A stretch of 64,000 nt of DNA from the NCBI RefSeq assembly GCF_041428715.1, contig NZ_CP155572.1; one strand, written 5' to 3'. The position numbers and the translations under genes were made by a program. The DNA comes from Sporomusa malonica (GTDB lineage Bacteria; Bacillota; Negativicutes; Sporomusales; Sporomusaceae). Shown one piece after another: positions 40,180-48,926 of this stretch. Position 1 is the stretch's first letter, and every line of letters starts with the position of its first letter. The notes under the pieces are model-generated. The model ran no database searches, was not told the origin of the DNA, and was given only the letters and a program-made list of their open reading frames with translations.

Positions 40180-40554
40180 TTATGTAGACAAATTATCCTG
40201 CTTGACTCCTAGTAATTCAATTGATCGGATAAGCTGGTTAACGTCCAATGGCTTGGTAAAAAGTGCATAGGCACCTTGTGCCAGCAATTCAGCTGCCATT
40301 TGGGGATCATATAAGCCTGTGATGATAATTACAATTGTTTTTGTTTTTTTGCTCACAACATGCTGGAGTACTTCTTTACCGTTCATATCAGGCATGCATA
40401 GGTCGGTTAGCACAATATCGTAAGGATTTTTATCATTCGCAGTGACGGCTAACCGGGGAACAGTGAAACATTCGCATTCATGACCTAATAACTGAAGTAA
40501 GCTGGATAGGACAGCAACATGCTCTGCATCATCGTCGGCAATGAGTATGCGCAT
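40180..40554 (-). CDS. CheY-like single-domain response regulator, 124 aa
   Basis: ATG at 40554 gives MRILIADDDAEHVAVL, the normal receiver start; longer in-frame starts lack support. Key residues: Asp-Asp-Asp at 7-9, phospho-acceptor in IVLTDLCMPDMNG, Thr in IIITGLYDP and Lys in ALFTKPLDV. No output domain, so it acts by protein interaction or in a phosphorelay (Spo0F-like), for example with the soluble kinase downstream. Confidence 0.88.
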   Translation of the reverse strand: MRILIADDDAEHVAVLSSLLQLLGHECECFTVPRLAVTANDKNPYDIVLTDLCMPDMNGKEVLQHVVSKKTKTIVIIITGLYDPQMAAELLAQGAYALFTKPLDVNQLIRSIELLGVKQDNLST

Positions 40555-40627
40555 AAACAAGCATCTCTCCCGCATAGTCCAGGACACTACTGCCTGGCTT
40601 GTCAATTACTTGTATATAAAGCAAAAA

Positions 40628-40656
40628 GCATGCCAACATTTTGGCATGCCCATTTT
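40628..40656. terminator. Terminator, active in both directions
   Basis: GCATGCCAA (40628-40636) pairs with TTGGCATGC (40641-40649). T tracts lie on either side. It ends the NtrC-like operon on the minus strand. Confidence 0.75.
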
Positions 40657-40770
40657 TTATTTATAAGCAGTGTTGCGGTTGCGTAAACCCAGGATAGTGC
40701 GAGCTTGGACATCAAGGGGGAGTGGTTGTGCTTCGCCTGTTCGAGTTGTTGTGTGGTCCAATTGGCGCAC
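40657..40770 (-). CDS. Possible small protein, 37 aa
   Basis: A GTG-started frame after GCGGGAC encodes a polar peptide (RQLDHTTTRTGEAQPLPLDV, then QARTILGLRNRNTAYK). It fits between the NtrC-like stop and the terminator, and a 16-bp palindrome TGAGCCAATTGGCTCA (40785-40800) precedes it. The ribosome site is weak, so this is tentative. Confidence 0.3.
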   Translation of the reverse strand: MRQLDHTTTRTGEAQPLPLDVQARTILGLRNRNTAYK

Positions 40771-40797
40771 ATTTATTGTCCCGCTGAGCCAATTGGC

Positions 40798-42252
40798 TCA
40801 ATATTTGATACTCAAGTCTGTATGTTGTAGTCGACGGTAAAGAGATTTTCTTGAAATACCAAGATATGACGCAGTTGCGCTCTTATTACCACCGTTTAAC
40901 ACTAGGGCCTTTTCAACCAGGCTTAACATAAATGCATCTATATTCAGGCCTTCAGGCGGTAGTACGAAGGTGTCGGGATTTACTATAGTAGCACTAGGAT
41001 GGGCGGTTTCTGTCTGATTAATGATTCCAAGATGTTCAGGCAGTACTTCTGTTCCGTCGTGCATAAAGGTGACCCATTCCATAGCATTTTTTAGCTCCCT
41101 GACATTGCCTGGCCAGGAGTAGCCAAGTAATATTTGCGTGGCGGAATGGCTGATTGCTTTGAAGTTTTTTCCTTTTTGCTTGGCGTATTCCCGTAAGAAC
41201 ATGACAGCAAGGGGAATAATCTCTTCTTTGCGACTGCGAAGAGCAGGAATATTTATAAATCCCACACGCAAGCGATGATAGAGATCACGGCGAAAATGAC
41301 CCTGCTCTACCTTTTTTTCAAGCTCTACATTTGTGGCGCAAACCAGGCGCACATCTGTTTTTAGTTTTTTTAGCCCGCCAACCCGGTAATACTCTTTTTC
41401 CTGGATAACCCTTAGGAGTTTTCCTTGAAGCTCTAGCGGAATTTCTCCAACCTCATCCAGAAAAAGTGTGCCGCCTGCTGCTAAATCGAATTTGCCTTTT
41501 TGGCCCTTACTTAATGCACCGGTAAAAGCTCCAGATTCATAACCAAAGATTTCGCTTTCAAATAGGTTTGGGGTTATGGCTGCACAATTAACATCAACAA
41601 ACGGGGTGATTTCATTTAGCTTTCCATAATGGATCATTCGCGCAATAACTTCTTTACCGGTTCCTGTTTCGCCTTGGATTAGCACAGGCAGCGACCGGTC
41701 TAACGAGTGTTTTTGTGCTAAATTCATAACTTCTCTCATTTTTTCGGAAAAAACAGCTACTTCGCCGACTTTCAATGAACCGGCTACCAGCTTTTTTAAC
41801 TGGTATAACTGTTCCTGCGTTTCGGCAGTGGCTTCCTGTACCTTCTCAGCAAAGTTGGTAGTCAATATCTGATTTTCTTGCCGTAGAGCCTGGTGCTCAG
41901 CAACCCGCTCAGTAACAGCGATAAGTTCTTCAACATTAATCGGTTTTAGCAGATAGTCATACGCTCCAGCCCGTAAGGCAGAGACAGCCGACTTTATGTC
42001 TGCGAAACCGGTAATGAGTACTACGTCAGTATGCTGGCCGGCTGAGGCGGATTTGATGGCGTCTAGTAGATCAAGACCTGACATTTTTGGCATCTTTAAA
42101 TCAGAAATGACCATAGGGAAACTACCAGTTGCAAAGTGCTCAAAGGCCTGTTTACCGTTTGTGGCTTCTGTAACACAATGCCCCAAATCGCGTAGTATTT
42201 CGGCGATTATTTCTCTGCTTAAATTATCATCATCTGTTAGCAGAACGTTCAA
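40798..42252 (-). CDS. NtrC-family sigma-54-dependent response regulator, 484 aa
   Basis: Receiver (1-120: VLLTDDDNLSREI, MVISDLKMPKMSG, LITGFADIKSA, YLLKPINVEE), AAA+ domain (about 162-395) with Walker A GETGTGKEVIARM, sigma-54 contact loop ESGAFTGALSKGQKG and Walker B GGTLFLDEVGEIP, and a Fis-type HTH (ATASYLGISRKSLYRRLQ). It activates sigma-54 promoters when phosphorylated. Its start overlaps the upstream receiver-kinase gene by 23 nt. No -24/-12 promoter was identified in the window. Confidence 0.93.
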   Translation of the reverse strand: MNVLLTDDDNLSREIIAEILRDLGHCVTEATNGKQAFEHFATGSFPMVISDLKMPKMSGLDLLDAIKSASAGQHTDVVLITGFADIKSAVSALRAGAYDYLLKPINVEELIAVTERVAEHQALRQENQILTTNFAEKVQEATAETQEQLYQLKKLVAGSLKVGEVAVFSEKMREVMNLAQKHSLDRSLPVLIQGETGTGKEVIARMIHYGKLNEITPFVDVNCAAITPNLFESEIFGYESGAFTGALSKGQKGKFDLAAGGTLFLDEVGEIPLELQGKLLRVIQEKEYYRVGGLKKLKTDVRLVCATNVELEKKVEQGHFRRDLYHRLRVGFINIPALRSRKEEIIPLAVMFLREYAKQKGKNFKAISHSATQILLGYSWPGNVRELKNAMEWVTFMHDGTEVLPEHLGIINQTETAHPSATIVNPDTFVLPPEGLNIDAFMLSLVEKALVLNGGNKSATASYLGISRKSLYRRLQHTDLSIKY

Positions 42253-43423
42253 GTCCTATCACCCCTGTGCCATGCTTGGGAGAATCATCTGAAGATGCCT
42301 CGCCGAATGCAGGAAATGAGATATAAAAGGAGGCTCCTTTATCAGCATTAGTTCGATATTGAATATTTCCGCCTGCAGCTTGGATTGTCAACAGCGAAAT
42401 GGGTAGCCCAAGCCCCATGCCCTTGCCTGAACTTTTTGTTGAGAAGAAAGGGTCAAAGACTTTCTCCTGGATACTTTCTTCTATTCCGGGGCCGTTATCG
42501 CGGATTGTAAGGATGACATCTCCATCATAATAAGTTTCAATGCAAATTAGTTTGTCTGATTTGTCCATATCTTCGAGTGCATGGATGGCGTTTGTGACAA
42601 TATTGGATATTGCCTCCTCAATGCGTTGTAAGTCCGCACGGATGGCAGGCAGGTCAGGAGAAAGCCGTAGCTCTATTGTGATGCCGCTTACAGAGCAGGT
42701 GTCTTGGAGTGCGTCTACTACGTTAGTTATCGCCGTATTGATGTTGCAGGCAACGTTCGGGGAGTTATATTCGCGATAGATAAATGCACGCACATCGTGA
42801 ATAATGTCCTCGATTCGTTCACAGCTTGCATGAATTTTAGATAGGGTATCTACCATGGTTTCTTGAGTCAGTTGTTCTCCTTTACGGTGCCGGTAGAGCA
42901 TAGAACCTGATATTAGTTTAATAGCATTTAGCGGCTGGTTAATTTCATGGGAGATAGCCGCAATGGTAGTCCCTAGCAGGGCCATTTTCTCGGATTGAAG
43001 AGCCTTTTCTTCAGCCTTTTTGGCAGCTAATTGTGCATGGTGCAGTCTGATACAGCCTAACACCGCTTGGACCAAGGCTTCTGCCTGAAAGCAGCCTTTA
43101 ACCAGGTAGTCGGAGGCACCAGCTTTCATTGCTTCAACGGCCACGGTTTCGTCGCCTTGTCCGGTAAGGACAATGATCGGGGTAGGGATAGTTTCCAGGT
43201 TTAGCAGCTCGATAAAGTCAATGCCAGTGCCATCTGGTAATCGATAATCGACAAGAATGCAGTCATAAGAGCTGCTCTTGGCCGCTTCTATCCCTTTAGC
43301 GTAAGTTTCTGCCTCCCAATATTCTGCCGAAATACCAGATGACTTCATTTGCCGGATGATAGCCATTCGATCGACCATGTCATCGTCGACCACAAGCAGT
43401 TTTAAGTGCGGCTTTTCTACCAT
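42230..43423 (-). CDS. Receiver-histidine kinase hybrid, 397 aa
   Basis: The N-terminal receiver (LLVVDDDMVDRMAI, CILVDYRLPDGTGI, IVLTGQGDE, YLVKGCF) is joined to HisKA (AAISHEINQPLNAIKLI) and HATPase_c (NIVTNAIHALED, IRDNGPGIEESI, GKGMGLGLPISLL). No membrane segment. A receiver placed before the kinase suggests that it takes phosphate or a signal from the membrane kinase encoded upstream (7-nt overlap) and passes it to the NtrC-like protein. Confidence 0.9.
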   Translation of the reverse strand: MVEKPHLKLLVVDDDMVDRMAIIRQMKSSGISAEYWEAETYAKGIEAAKSSSYDCILVDYRLPDGTGIDFIELLNLETIPTPIIVLTGQGDETVAVEAMKAGASDYLVKGCFQAEALVQAVLGCIRLHHAQLAAKKAEEKALQSEKMALLGTTIAAISHEINQPLNAIKLISGSMLYRHRKGEQLTQETMVDTLSKIHASCERIEDIIHDVRAFIYREYNSPNVACNINTAITNVVDALQDTCSVSGITIELRLSPDLPAIRADLQRIEEAISNIVTNAIHALEDMDKSDKLICIETYYDGDVILTIRDNGPGIEESIQEKVFDPFFSTKSSGKGMGLGLPISLLTIQAAGGNIQYRTNADKGASFYISFPAFGEASSDDSPKHGTGVIGLERSANR

Positions 43424-44430
43424 GAGGTAATCTCCTTTTGTTTCAGCCAGGTAAAACGGAAGGTTGTCCCCTGCCCGTCAGCAGAATCAACTTGTATTTT
43501 ACCGGCTTGGCTCTCAACAATCTTTTTAACTAAGGCTAAACCGACGCCGGTATTTTCTGTAGTATCTCTAGGCTTTAATACTTGAAAAATCTCAAATATT
43601 TTTTCATGATAAGCAGAAGCAATTCCCGGGCCGTCATCCTCCACTGAGAATTCGTAAAAGTCCCCCATATCGTGTATGGCAATACGGATAGTACCGTTTT
43701 GTTTATCATGATGCTTAATAGCATTATCAATCAGGTTTGCTAGTACCTGTCTTAGGCGGAGGCTATTTGTTTTAATGGTAGGCATATCAGCACCAATTTC
43801 AATCTGGAACCCTGCGGGCGGATGCAAATCATCAATAATATCATCCAGCAATGAGGCGATATTGCATTGTTGGACAGGGCTAGTAGTCCGGCCTACTCTA
43901 GAATATTCAAGGATACCTTGGATTAAGTTATCCATACGATAAACCCGTTTTCGTAAAAGTGATAAATTGTTCCTGATTTCCTCAGAATGGGTATCCTGTA
44001 AATCTTCTTCGATCCAGGACGACAAGTTTGTTATGGCACGCAGTGGTGCTTTTAGATCATGTGATACAATATAGGCAAACTGATCTAGTTCTTGATTTCG
44101 TAGCTTTAGCTGGTTTTCATGCTGCTGGACTGCTTTTAATTGACGACTTAGTTCGTTGCTCAGTTCTATAAGTTCTTCGTTGCGTTTTCTTAGCATTGAC
44201 TCTTTGTTTTCGATGAGTACTGTGTAACGGCTGATTTGGACATATAGAAGGGAAGCGGTAACGATAACAAAGAACCATCCCTTCGCTACTGATAAATTAC
44301 GGAAAACTTCTGGATCGGAAGCAACCATTCTGACAAACTCATCTGACGCAAGGATCCAGACGAAGCTGAGCGAAATATATGTGGCAACTATATTGAAAAC
44401 ATTCCAGTTTATATGGCGAAAGTATGTCAT
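43417..44430 (-). CDS. Membrane histidine kinase, phytochrome-kinase-like catalytic core, 337 aa
   Basis: The ATG at 44430 (MTYFRHINWNVF) has an AAGGAG site about 11 nt upstream; a longer frame from 44496 lacks one. Two membrane segments (about 11-27 and 50-66) with a short outer loop, a coiled coil, HisKA with SHDLKAPLRAI and HATPase_c (NLIDNAIKHHDK, DDGPGIA, TGVGLALVKKI). The SHDLKAPLR H box is typical of phytochrome-type kinases. It is the first gene of the minus-strand cascade. Confidence 0.9.
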   Translation of the reverse strand: MTYFRHINWNVFNIVATYISLSFVWILASDEFVRMVASDPEVFRNLSVAKGWFFVIVTASLLYVQISRYTVLIENKESMLRKRNEELIELSNELSRQLKAVQQHENQLKLRNQELDQFAYIVSHDLKAPLRAITNLSSWIEEDLQDTHSEEIRNNLSLLRKRVYRMDNLIQGILEYSRVGRTTSPVQQCNIASLLDDIIDDLHPPAGFQIEIGADMPTIKTNSLRLRQVLANLIDNAIKHHDKQNGTIRIAIHDMGDFYEFSVEDDGPGIASAYHEKIFEIFQVLKPRDTTENTGVGLALVKKIVESQAGKIQVDSADGQGTTFRFTWLKQKEITSW

Positions 44431-44616
44431 ATGCTGTTTGCTCCTTCCTGCAATACGGTAACTGATAGAGCGCTTTATTCTGGTAATATTCAACATAATC
44501 CATGAGAAAATCCTTCCTTTATTGTCAAAACATGCGAAAATGTCGCAGATCTTCGGAAACGAGTATCGGACAACTCTAATGCAGTTGCCCGCAGTTTAGA
44601 CGGTACTATTTTTTGA

Positions 44617-44682
44617 TTTACAGATTAGCAAACACGTAGTATAATTTTGGTGTTAACCGCTGCTGATGGCAGTGGTTAACAA
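44617..44682 (+). promoter_or_regulatory. Biotin operon promoter with BirA operator
   Basis: TTTACA (44617-44622), 17 bp, TATAAT (44640-44645). TGTTAACC (44651-44658) and GGTTAACA (44674-44681) are separated by 15 nt, which matches the BirA biotin-repressor operator recalled from other bacteria. Further half-sites GTTAACC (44694) and GTTAAC (44717) follow. The operator covers the transcription start, so repression by biotinyl-AMP-loaded BirA is expected. Confidence 0.88.
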
Positions 44683-44740
44683 ATGCAAAAACAGTTAACC
44701 GTATAGCAAAGAGGAAGTTAACAATGAGCGGAGGAATAAC

Positions 44741-45748
44741 ATGTCTAATTTTGATTTAATTATTAAGCTTGGTAATAAGGTGCTTGAGGGCGGAGAAATT
44801 TCCCGGGAAGAAGCATCAAAATTGGCAGAAGTTGAAGATAAGGATGTCCCATTCTTATTAGCAATGGCTGATAAGATAAGGCAGCAGTTTGTGGGTGATG
44901 ATGTAGACTTATGTGCTATCGTCAATGGCCGCTCTGGCATGTGTTCAGAGAACTGTCGTTTTTGTGCCCAGTCAGCCCATCATAAGGCTAGCATTCAAAT
45001 TTATCCGCTGCTTAGTGAAGATGAACTTGTTGCAGCAGCCAGGCAGGCCGAAGCTGGCGGTGCGCTCCGGTTTAGTATAGTTACCAGTGGTAGAGGGGTA
45101 GATGGCGACAAGGACTTTCCCAAGATTGTAAGTGCACTTGAGCGGATAAAAAAGGAAACAAATTTGATGGTATGCGCCTCACTTGGTACATTGACATTGG
45201 AAAGAGCCAAAGCATTAAAGGCAGCTGGGGTCAACCGCTACCATCATAATGTCGAAAGCAGTCGCAATTTTTACGCTGAAGTGTGCACAACTCATACATA
45301 TGATGACAGAGCAGAGACAATCGGTATTGCCCATGAAGCAGGGCTTGAGATATGTTCTGGCGGTATTATCGGTCTAGGTGAAAGCATGGAAGACAGATTA
45401 GATATGGCCTTTGAGCTAAAGAAGTTTGGTGTTCATTCTGTGCCGCTCAATGTATTAACCCCCATTAAAGGTACTGCAATGGCCGAACAGCCTTCTGTGC
45501 CGCCGCGTGAAATCTTAAAGACATTTGCACTTTTCCGGTTTATTATGCCTGAGCGAGGTATTCGGACTGCTGGCGGACGGGAAGTTAACCTGCGGGATCT
45601 ACAGTCCATCAGCTTGATGGGCGGCATCAATGGTATGATGATTGGTGGCTATCTGACAACCGGCGGGCGCAGCAGTGATATGGATGTGGCAATGGTAAAA
45701 GACTTAGGATTACGGCCTTTGTCAGCCAAAGATACCAAGCAGGACTGA
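44741..45748 (+). CDS. bioB: Biotin synthase, 335 aa
   Basis: A radical-SAM enzyme that inserts sulphur into dethiobiotin. The 4Fe-4S Cys-x3-Cys-x2-Cys motif is in SGMCSENCRFCAQSAHH. Other BioB signatures are YHHNVESSRNFYAEVCTTHTYDD (in parts), CSGGIIGLGES, PLNVLTPIKGT and AGGREVNLR (Arg ligand of the 2Fe-2S cluster). First gene of the biotin operon, directly under the BirA operator. AGCGGAGG precedes the ATG. Confidence 0.97.
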   Translation: MSNFDLIIKLGNKVLEGGEISREEASKLAEVEDKDVPFLLAMADKIRQQFVGDDVDLCAIVNGRSGMCSENCRFCAQSAHHKASIQIYPLLSEDELVAAARQAEAGGALRFSIVTSGRGVDGDKDFPKIVSALERIKKETNLMVCASLGTLTLERAKALKAAGVNRYHHNVESSRNFYAEVCTTHTYDDRAETIGIAHEAGLEICSGGIIGLGESMEDRLDMAFELKKFGVHSVPLNVLTPIKGTAMAEQPSVPPREILKTFALFRFIMPERGIRTAGGREVNLRDLQSISLMGGINGMMIGGYLTTGGRSSDMDVAMVKDLGLRPLSAKDTKQD

Positions 45749-45752
45749 TGCC

Positions 45753-46229
45753 ATGAACAGCAGGGTTGGTTGGATAACTGAGGTTGGACTGTTGGCTGCA
45801 TTTATAACGATAACGGGTACCTTTAAGCTGCCAGGGCTGATACCTGGAACTGAATTTCAGTTATCAGCCCCATTGGCAGTGGCTATCTGTGCGGTATTTG
45901 GTTTTGGGAAATACATTACAGCAGGAGTGTTGTCAAGCGCTGCCGGCTTGATACTTGGCACTCAGTCTTTACTAAATGTGTTTATTGCCATGGTATTTCG
46001 GGTTACTGTTGGTATTATCGTAGCTCTGCTTGGACGCTCCTGGCCGGTCATTGTCCTGGCTGGGCCAGCGGGTTCGGCAGCGGCTAGGCTTGCCCTGGGT
46101 GGAATTATCGGTAAAGCGGCGATTCCCCTCTTGCTGGCGGCGGTTCCGGGCATGGTTTATACTGCTTTGTTGGCTTGGCCTCTGACAGCCTTACTGAAAC
46201 GGGTAAAAGGATATAAAGGGAAGGAATAA
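45753..46229 (+). CDS. Membrane protein of the biotin operon, 158 aa (ECF S-component-like?)
   Basis: Four or five membrane segments in 158 residues: VGLLAAFITITGTFKLPG, FQLSAPLAVAICAVFGF, AGVLSSAAGLILG, FIAMVFRVTVGIIVALLG, and a C-terminal pair. The GTEFQLSAPLAVAI block resembles segments of ECF-transporter substrate-binding (S) subunits, but it is not an evident BioY. It lies 4 nt after bioB and 4 nt before bioW, so it is co-regulated by BirA. Possible roles are uptake of biotin or a precursor such as pimelate. Not a recognised family. Confidence 0.7.
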   Translation: MNSRVGWITEVGLLAAFITITGTFKLPGLIPGTEFQLSAPLAVAICAVFGFGKYITAGVLSSAAGLILGTQSLLNVFIAMVFRVTVGIIVALLGRSWPVIVLAGPAGSAAARLALGGIIGKAAIPLLLAAVPGMVYTALLAWPLTALLKRVKGYKGKE

Positions 46230-46233
46230 GTCT

Positions 46234-47019
46234 ATGCTGTACAGTGTTAGAATGAGAGCGGCCCAAGGCGGTGCGCACGATAAAGGTGGCAAACATATTT
46301 CAGGTGCCGAACGGCTGGTGAGCCATGGCGCACTGATGTCTACTGCAACAGCAATGCTGGAACGAGCGTTGTCTCATAGCCGGGGCGAGGCGGACTTTAT
46401 CAATCTGACTGTCGAGGCTGTGCCTGCTGAGGTTGTGCGAAATGCAGTCTGCCTGCCGATTAAATCAATAAATGTCACTAGTGTAACCGCTGGCCGGGCG
46501 GCTGCGCAAGCTGAACTGATTCAGGCCGGAGTTACGCCGGAAGCGGCTGCTGCGGGGATAGATACCTTGGCTGGTTTAGCTAACAGCCTAACGGGCGCTA
46601 TGTTAGTGGATGCTCGCACCGGAGTTAGACTGGATGCCAGTAATGGGCGGGGGATACGCGTGTCGCGGATGGATATTAATGATGAACAGGGTTATGTGCG
46701 CTGGCTCAATCATCAGGGTTACAACAATATTCATATTCAGGAAGCGGTCGTACTCGCCTCTAAGGTTATGTCGGCACCAGGTGTGGTTGCTGAGTTATGC
46801 TGGTCAGATGACCCTGAATATACGGCAGGCTATGTTGCTACCCCAGTCGCGTATACGAGATTTACTCATCTGAAACCATATGGCAGCGACATAGGCGGCC
46901 GGATTTTTTTCATAAAGGACAGTATTGATTTGGACCAGCTCACAGAATACTTAAAATATCAGCCTGTACTTATCAGCATCCAGGGAGAGGAGGCTCGCAC
47001 TGATGCAGTTTCTAACTGA
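46234..47019 (+). CDS. bioW: 6-carboxyhexanoate-CoA ligase (pimeloyl-CoA synthetase), 261 aa
   Basis: BioW activates pimelate to pimeloyl-CoA with ATP, the first committed step in the Firmicute-type route. Signatures: MYSVRMRAAQGGAHDKGGKH-like start (here LYSVRMRAAQGG, HISGAERLV), ATAMLERALSHSRGEADFIN, RGIRVSRMD and GYVATPVAYTRFTHLKP. It overlaps bioF by 17 nt. Presence of BioW indicates use of free pimelate rather than the BioC-BioH route. Confidence 0.95.
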   Translation: MLYSVRMRAAQGGAHDKGGKHISGAERLVSHGALMSTATAMLERALSHSRGEADFINLTVEAVPAEVVRNAVCLPIKSINVTSVTAGRAAAQAELIQAGVTPEAAAAGIDTLAGLANSLTGAMLVDARTGVRLDASNGRGIRVSRMDINDEQGYVRWLNHQGYNNIHIQEAVVLASKVMSAPGVVAELCWSDDPEYTAGYVATPVAYTRFTHLKPYGSDIGGRIFFIKDSIDLDQLTEYLKYQPVLISIQGEEARTDAVSN

Positions 47020-48175
47020 CTTTGTGGAACAGGTAAAAGCAAAGAATTTATATCGCCAGACGGTAACCTACAGTCCTGTCAGTCCTGCTCATGTACAGCT
47101 GGGCGGACAGACTTACCTAATGCTGGCTTCTAATAATTACTTAGGATTGACTCATAACCCAGTCGTGCAGCAGGCTGCCATTGATGCGATTCGGATGTAC
47201 GGAACAGGGGCTGGCGGGGCGAGGCTGACAACTGGGACATTTCCACTATTTGAACAGCTAGAACAGGAGTTAGCCAAATTCAAAGAAACTGAAGATGCTG
47301 TAGTATTTAATACAGGTTATATGGCCAATATTGGTGTTATTAGCGCCTTGGCTGGGCCTGATGATGTTATTTTCAGTGATGAATTCAATCATGCCAGTAT
47401 TATTGACGGCTGCCGATTGTCCAGGGCACGGGTTGTTGTATACCGGCACAACGATATGGAACATCTGCAGGGGTTGTTAACCGCTACTGACTGTCAGGGA
47501 AAAAGAATGATAATCACAGATGGTGTCTTTAGCATGGATGGGGATATAGCACCGCTCGATACAATTGTTGAATTGGCTGAAACGGTTAATGCTATTGTTA
47601 TTGTTGATGACGCTCACGCTACTGGCGTGCTTGGCCCAGGCGGCAGAGGGACAGCTGCCTATTTTGGCGTGAAAGACAAGGTACAGGTGCAAATCGGCAC
47701 ACTGAGTAAAGCCCTTGGCGCTGAAGGAGGGTTTGTCGCAGGATCAAGAGCACTGATTGATTACATAAAAAATAGAGCACGCAGCTTCATTTTTTCCACT
47801 GCCTTAGCGCCTTCAACCATTGCTGCAGCGCTGGCCGCGCTTAGAGAGTTGTCGGCCAGACCGGAAATGACGGTTAAGTTAAGTGAAAATGCCCAGTATG
47901 TAAGAACCCTGTTACAAGCAGCTAATTTACCGGTGTTTAATGGGATTACCCCGATAATCCCGGTCATGATAGGGGCGGCGGATGAGGCTGTTAAGTTGAC
48001 TGCTGAACTTAAGATGCAGGGGATTATCATGACTGCTATCAGGCCGCCAACAGTGCCTGTAGGTACAAGCCGCCTGCGGCTGACTGTGACTGCCGTGCAT
48101 CAACGGGAAGAACTAAGCACTGCAGTTGATACAATCATCGCGGCAGTTAAACAGCCCCGAACGACTGTGAGGTAG
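47003..48175 (+). CDS. bioF: 8-amino-7-oxononanoate synthase, 390 aa
   Basis: A PLP enzyme of the alpha-oxoamine synthase family that joins pimeloyl-CoA and L-alanine. ASNNYLGLTHNP, GTGAGGARLTTGT, DEFNHASIIDG, DDAHATGVLGPGGRG and the PLP lysine in GTLSKALGAEGGF are all present. Full length. It starts inside the end of bioW and is followed after 4 nt by bioD. Confidence 0.96.
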   Translation: MQFLTDFVEQVKAKNLYRQTVTYSPVSPAHVQLGGQTYLMLASNNYLGLTHNPVVQQAAIDAIRMYGTGAGGARLTTGTFPLFEQLEQELAKFKETEDAVVFNTGYMANIGVISALAGPDDVIFSDEFNHASIIDGCRLSRARVVVYRHNDMEHLQGLLTATDCQGKRMIITDGVFSMDGDIAPLDTIVELAETVNAIVIVDDAHATGVLGPGGRGTAAYFGVKDKVQVQIGTLSKALGAEGGFVAGSRALIDYIKNRARSFIFSTALAPSTIAAALAALRELSARPEMTVKLSENAQYVRTLLQAANLPVFNGITPIIPVMIGAADEAVKLTAELKMQGIIMTAIRPPTVPVGTSRLRLTVTAVHQREELSTAVDTIIAAVKQPRTTVR

Positions 48176-48179
48176 AAAG

Positions 48180-48926
48180 ATGCAAAAAGGTTTATTCATA
48201 ACGGCAACCGATACAGATGTAGGCAAGACCTTTATCTGCGGGGCCATTGCCGCTGCCATCAAAGGGCGCGGGATACGTGTTGGGGTAGTTAAGCCGGTGG
48301 CGTCAGGTGGGGTAATTGGAGCGAATGGCAAGCTGGTATCTGAGGATGCCACCTTTTTAATGTCAGCCGCCGGGATTGGTGAAGAGCAGCGGCAGCAAGT
48401 CAATCCAGTTTGTTTGAGACCGGCTTTGACACCGGCGGTAGCAGCCGCTGAATGTGGCGTCACCATTGATACGGCACAACTGATCAGTACTTGTCAAGCC
48501 ATGATAGCTAAATCGGAGTTGACCTTGGTTGAGGGGGTGGGAGGTATTCTCGCGCCTATTTGGCGAGACTATCTTGTTGCCGATATGATGCTAGAACTAA
48601 AATTGCCAGCACTTCTTGTCACTAGACCTGATTTGGGGACAATTAATCATACTGTACTTACCACTGAATATGCTCGTCAGCGAGGGATAAACCTTGCTGG
48701 AATAATTATTAACCGGTGGGATGAAGATAAGGTTACCGTGCTGGAACGCAGCAACTTGGCGTACATTGAGCGATTGACAGGCTTGCCTGTGCTGGGGAAG
48801 TTCCCAGCGGTTTCCATGGTTCAACCAGGTCAGGCTTCAATGAAGCGGTTGGGTGAGTTGGCAGAACAGCATTTGGCCGTTGACGACATAATCAGTCTGA
48901 TGACAGGAGTGGAAGAAATTGCATGA
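48180..48926 (+). CDS. bioD: Dethiobiotin synthetase, 248 aa
   Basis: An ATP-dependent carboxylase that closes the ureido ring of dethiobiotin. P-loop TATDTDVGKTFICGA, VKPVASGG, VEGVGGILAPI and IINRW fit BioD. It overlaps bioA by 8 nt. The bioA start (TTG) uses the GGAGTGG within the end of this gene. Confidence 0.95.
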   Translation: MQKGLFITATDTDVGKTFICGAIAAAIKGRGIRVGVVKPVASGGVIGANGKLVSEDATFLMSAAGIGEEQRQQVNPVCLRPALTPAVAAAECGVTIDTAQLISTCQAMIAKSELTLVEGVGGILAPIWRDYLVADMMLELKLPALLVTRPDLGTINHTVLTTEYARQRGINLAGIIINRWDEDKVTVLERSNLAYIERLTGLPVLGKFPAVSMVQPGQASMKRLGELAEQHLAVDDIISLMTGVEEIA

